A stretch of 64,000 nucleotides of DNA from positions 186,001 to 250,000 of the forward strand of contig CAKSVD010000001.1 of assembly GCA_934503275.1 (NCBI GenBank). The letters run 5' to 3'. The DNA is from an uncultured Faecalibacterium sp. GTDB taxonomy: Bacteria; Bacillota; Clostridia; Oscillospirales; Ruminococcaceae. The notes under the pieces were generated by a model that ran no database searches, had not been told where the DNA came from, and saw only the letters and a list, made by a program, of their open reading frames with translations. This document shows, piece after piece, positions 61,882 to 64,000 of the stretch. Position 1 is the first letter of the stretch, and every line of letters begins with the position of its first letter. Position numbers and translations under genes: made by a program.

Positions 61882-62373
61882 TCATTCCGTGTAGCTGACC
61901 GTGCGGGGCAGACCCAGCTGCAGCAGCACAGCCTCTTCCTTTTCCCTCATACGCATGGCCTCCAGACCGCCGTTTTCGTGGTCGTAGCCCAGCAGATGCA
62001 GCATAGAGTGTACAGTTAAAAAGGCTACCTCCCGCTGCAGCGGATGCCCATACAGATTGGCCTGCTCCATGGCGCGCTCCATGCTGATGACGATATCGCC
62101 CAGCATCATGCAGCCGTTGTTCTCGTCGATATCATACTTGCCGTTCTCACCCAGAGGAAAGCTCAGCACATCAGTGGGCATGGGCTTGTTGCGGTACTGG
62201 TTGTTCAGTTCGGCAATGGCAGCGTTGTCCACAAAGGTAACGCTGATCTCGGCGGGACGGTCGAAATGCTCATATTCCAGCACAGCGTTGCAGGCACGGC
62301 GAATCAGGATACGGAGCCCAGAGGGCACCTTGACAGCTTTCTGGGAGTTGGTGATCAAAACTTTGTTGGACAT
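61882..62373 (-). CDS. ybeY: Endoribonuclease YbeY
   Basis: The product is 163 aa. The zinc motif is HSMLHLLGYDHE, preceded by the conserved PTDVLSFPL. It acts in 16S rRNA 3'-end maturation and ribosome quality control. AAAGGAG precedes the ATG. The Bacillus genes dgkA and cdd, which lie between ybeY and era there, are absent. Confidence 0.95.
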   Translation of the reverse strand: MSNKVLITNSQKAVKVPSGLRILIRRACNAVLEYEHFDRPAEISVTFVDNAAIAELNNQYRNKPMPTDVLSFPLGENGKYDIDENNGCMMLGDIVISMERAMEQANLYGHPLQREVAFLTVHSMLHLLGYDHENGGLEAMRMREKEEAVLLQLGLPRTVSYTE

Positions 62374-62396
62374 ATCGGTCCACTCCTTTCAGGGAT

Positions 62397-63383
62397 TTAT
62401 TTAAAATTCTTTTTGTTTTCCGCTTCGGCAGCCGGATGGGCGGCGCGCTCGTAGGCCTTTACGATCTCCTGTACCAGCCGGTGGCGCACAACGTCCTTAT
62501 CAGTAAAGTAGCACTGCGCAATGCCGTTCACATCCTTCAGTACCTTCAGCGCGTCCACCAGACCGCTGCGGGTACTGCCCGGCAGATCGATCTGGGTCAC
62601 ATCGCCGGTAACGACTACCTTAGAGCCCACACCCATACGGGTAAGGAACATTTTCATCTGCTCCGGGGTGGTGTTCTGTGCCTCGTCCAGAATGATAAAG
62701 GAATCATCCAGTGTGCGCCCGCGCATATAAGCCAGCGGGGCAACCTCAATGATCTGTTTTTCCACCAGACGTTCGTAGGTCTCTGCGCCCAGCATATCAA
62801 ACAGACCATCGTACAGCGGCCGCAGATAGGGGTCTACCTTCTGCTGCAGGTCACCGGGCAGAAAGCCAAGCTTTTCGCCCGCTTCCACCGCCGGGCGGGT
62901 CAGGATGATGCGGGATACCTCCTTGGCCTTGAAGGCCTTCACCGCCATGGCAACGGCAAGGTAGGTCTTGCCGGTACCCGCCGGGCCAACACCGAAAGTA
63001 ATGGCATTGGAGCGGATGGCACTCAAGTACTCCTTCTGTCCCAGTGTTTTGGGGCGGATCGGGCGTCCCTTGACCGTGACGGTGACAAAATCCTCGGTCA
63101 ACTCCTTTACCCGCTTCTCTGCACCGTCGTGCGCCAGACTGATGCAGTAGTGCACGGTCTGATCCTCCAGCGGGGTGCGGTTCTCGATCAGAAGAAGCAT
63201 TCCCTCCACGGCGCGGTTCGCTGCGGCCACGTTGGCAGGCTCGCCGGAAATGCGCAGCTGTGTGCCGCGGCAGACAGCGGTAACAGAAAACTCTTTTTCC
63301 AATAAGCGAATATTTCGGTCACAGTTGCCAAAAACAGCCGCTGCGATCTCTACACTATCCAGTTCAATACACTTTTCCGCCAT
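62397..63383 (-). CDS. phoH: PhoH-family ATPase (YbeZ/PhoH)
   Basis: The product is 328 aa. A KH-like N-terminal part is followed by a superfamily 1-like ATPase core with VGPAGTGKTYLAVAMAV, ILTRPAVEAGEKLGFLPGDL, FIILDEAQNTTPEQMKMFLTRMG (cited for DEAQN) and VTGDVTQIDLP. It works with YbeY, encoded next, in rRNA or RNA metabolism. ATG 63383 follows GGGAGG. The sporulation genes yqfC/yqfD that often precede phoH are missing here. Confidence 0.94.
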   Translation of the reverse strand: MAEKCIELDSVEIAAAVFGNCDRNIRLLEKEFSVTAVCRGTQLRISGEPANVAAANRAVEGMLLLIENRTPLEDQTVHYCISLAHDGAEKRVKELTEDFVTVTVKGRPIRPKTLGQKEYLSAIRSNAITFGVGPAGTGKTYLAVAMAVKAFKAKEVSRIILTRPAVEAGEKLGFLPGDLQQKVDPYLRPLYDGLFDMLGAETYERLVEKQIIEVAPLAYMRGRTLDDSFIILDEAQNTTPEQMKMFLTRMGVGSKVVVTGDVTQIDLPGSTRSGLVDALKVLKDVNGIAQCYFTDKDVVRHRLVQEIVKAYERAAHPAAEAENKKNFK

Positions 63384-63418
63384 GGAGTTCCTCCCAAATT
63401 GCAGAATTTGATGACTAT

Positions 63419-63445
63419 ATTGTACCACCAAAATCTTCAGAAGAA
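63419..63445 (-). promoter_or_regulatory. Possible extended -10 promoter of phoH-ybeY-era
   Basis: On the minus strand TACAAT (63424-63419) is preceded by TG at the extended -10 position. The -35 region is poor. Confidence 0.4.
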
Positions 63446-63542
63446 AACTATGAAAAGTGCACAAAATATTTTCCTGTGTTCCATCGGTTTTTCCATACGA
63501 ACCGTAGTTTAAAGCTTTTGGGTGGCTTTTTTCTGAAAATGC

Positions 63543-63620
63543 TTGACAAAGTATATCGGGAGGCGATATACTTTTGATACGATATATCGGCTTACGATAT
63601 AAAGACTTCCGATATCGTTC
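63543..63620 (+). promoter_or_regulatory. PadR promoter with an array of CGATAT operators
   Basis: TTGACA (63543-63548) and TATACT (63567-63572) are 18 nt apart. Perfect 10-bp arms AAGTATATCG (63549-63558) and CGATATACTT (63564-63573) around GGAGG fill the spacer and -10. Further CGATAT words start at 63580 (within palindrome CGATATATCG), 63595 and 63610, about 15 nt apart. The layout implies tight autorepression by the encoded PadR protein. Confidence 0.8.
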
Positions 63621-63635
63621 ATGGAGTATTTCAGC

Positions 63636-63953
63636 ATGGAAAACATTGCATTGACCGAATCGACCTATTATATCTTATTGTCTCTTTACCATCCGCAGCA
63701 CGGCTATGGTATCATGCAGCAGACGGAGCAGCTTTCCGGCGGCAGAGTCCATCTTGCCGCCGGGACACTGTATGGCGCCTTGACCTCTCTATGTGAGAAA
63801 GGCTGGATCCATCCCCTGCCCACTGAGAGCGGCAGCCGCAAAAAGGAATACCAGCTTACCGCAGAGGGCGTACAGGTCTTAAAGCACGAACTCGCTCGCT
63901 TGCAGCAGCTTGTGGCAAATGGTGAGAGTATCCTGAAGGAGGAAGCCTTATGA
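63636..63953 (+). CDS. PadR-family transcriptional regulator
   Basis: The product is 105 aa. It has the winged-helix pattern LTESTYYILLSLYHPQHGYGIMQQTEQL, AAGTLYGALTSLCEKGWI and KKEYQLTAEGVQVL, plus a C-terminal dimerisation helix. PadR proteins usually repress adjacent transport or stress genes in response to a ligand. ATG 63636 is preferred because GGAG lies 9 nt before it; an in-frame ATG at 63621 precedes that site. Its stop overlaps the next gene (ATGA). Confidence 0.9.
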   Translation: MENIALTESTYYILLSLYHPQHGYGIMQQTEQLSGGRVHLAAGTLYGALTSLCEKGWIHPLPTESGSRKKEYQLTAEGVQVLKHELARLQQLVANGESILKEEAL

Positions 63954-64000
63954 AGGAAAAGAAGACCGTTTTCAAGCTTTTCTTTGTATGGGATTTTGAA
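63950..64000 (+). CDS. DUF2812-type protein, N-terminus only (cut by window edge)
   Basis: Only 17 codons are visible, beginning MKEKKTVFKLFFVWDFE. This resembles the start of DUF2812 proteins, which commonly pair with PadR genes. GGAGGAAG precedes the ATG, which overlaps the padR stop. DUF2812 proteins are membrane-associated and of unknown function. Confidence 0.6.
   Translation, partial: MKEKKTVFKLFFVWDFE

Overview
This 64 kb window is a stretch of bacterial chromosome with G+C-rich coding DNA, strong AGGAGG-type ribosome binding sites and classical -35/-10 promoters. Gene order closely follows conserved Bacillus/Clostridium blocks: remA-gmk-priA-def-fmt-rsmB-rlmN-stp-prkC-rsgA-thiN-spoVM; spoIIIAA-AH-yqhY-nusB-xseA-xseB-ispA-dxs-tlyA-nadK-argR-recN; phoH-ybeY-era-yqzL-recO-mutS2. 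This places it in the Firmicutes, class Clostridia. The base composition, the T-box, the archaeal/fungal-type asd and the overall gene set suggest an Oscillospiraceae/Ruminococcaceae gut anaerobe of the Faecalibacterium-Subdoligranulum-Gemmiger type. That genus-level placement is my inference and has not been tested by comparison.

Layout. 1-3.8 kb: the C-terminal part of an LTA-synthase-like enzyme, then rpsB-tsf behind a structured leader. 3.8-5.8 kb: a membrane-anchored glycerophosphodiester phosphodiesterase on the minus strand. 6.1-9.4 kb: a three-gene biotin-dependent carboxyltransferase operon (CoA-type carboxyltransferase, biotin carrier, oxaloacetate/pyruvate carboxyltransferase) with the subunit make-up of transcarboxylase. 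9.4-9.9 kb: a solitary IS5-type transposase HTH gene with its own promoter and terminator. 10.1-22.4 kb: a long housekeeping run covering RNA decay, replication restart, formylmethionine metabolism, rRNA modification, the PP2C phosphatase/PASTA kinase pair, ribosome assembly and thiamine, ending in a 26-codon spoVM. 22.5-24.0 kb: a SipL-like spore morphogenesis gene. 24.5-26.5 kb: ligA. 26.6-31.3 kb: the complete eight-gene spoIIIA operon. 31.6-42.0 kb: the yqhY-to-recN block, which makes isoprenoid precursors, NAD(P), and repair and regulatory proteins. 42.0-43.6 kb: tyrS behind a tyrosine T-box. 43.7-49.1 kb (minus strand): the asd-dapA-dapB lysine/diaminopimelate genes with a CapA protein, a free-standing ACT protein and a PTS EIIA. 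49.2-53.2 kb: queA, tgt, yajC and two membrane proteins, one SpoIIM-like. 53.2-55.9 kb: radA and a Xer-type recombinase. 55.9-56.5 kb: non-coding DNA with a dif-like dyad. 56.5-63.4 kb (minus strand): an amidase, mutS2, recO, yqzL, era, ybeY and phoH. 63.5-64 kb: a PadR regulator with a striking operator array and the start of a DUF2812 gene.

The most informative features are small or non-coding. They are spoVM (22322-22402) and yqzL (60642-60806), both short genes that are easy to miss; SigE-like promoters in front of spoVM, sipL and spoIIIAA; the transcarboxylase-like trio, which lacks any local biotin carboxylase or membrane decarboxylase subunit; and the Xer recombinase beside a dif-like dyad at the point where local gene orientation flips. 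Together SpoVM, SipL, SpoIIIA and a SpoIIM-like protein form a forespore engulfment/coat-assembly set. The organism either sporulates or descends recently from a sporulating ancestor.
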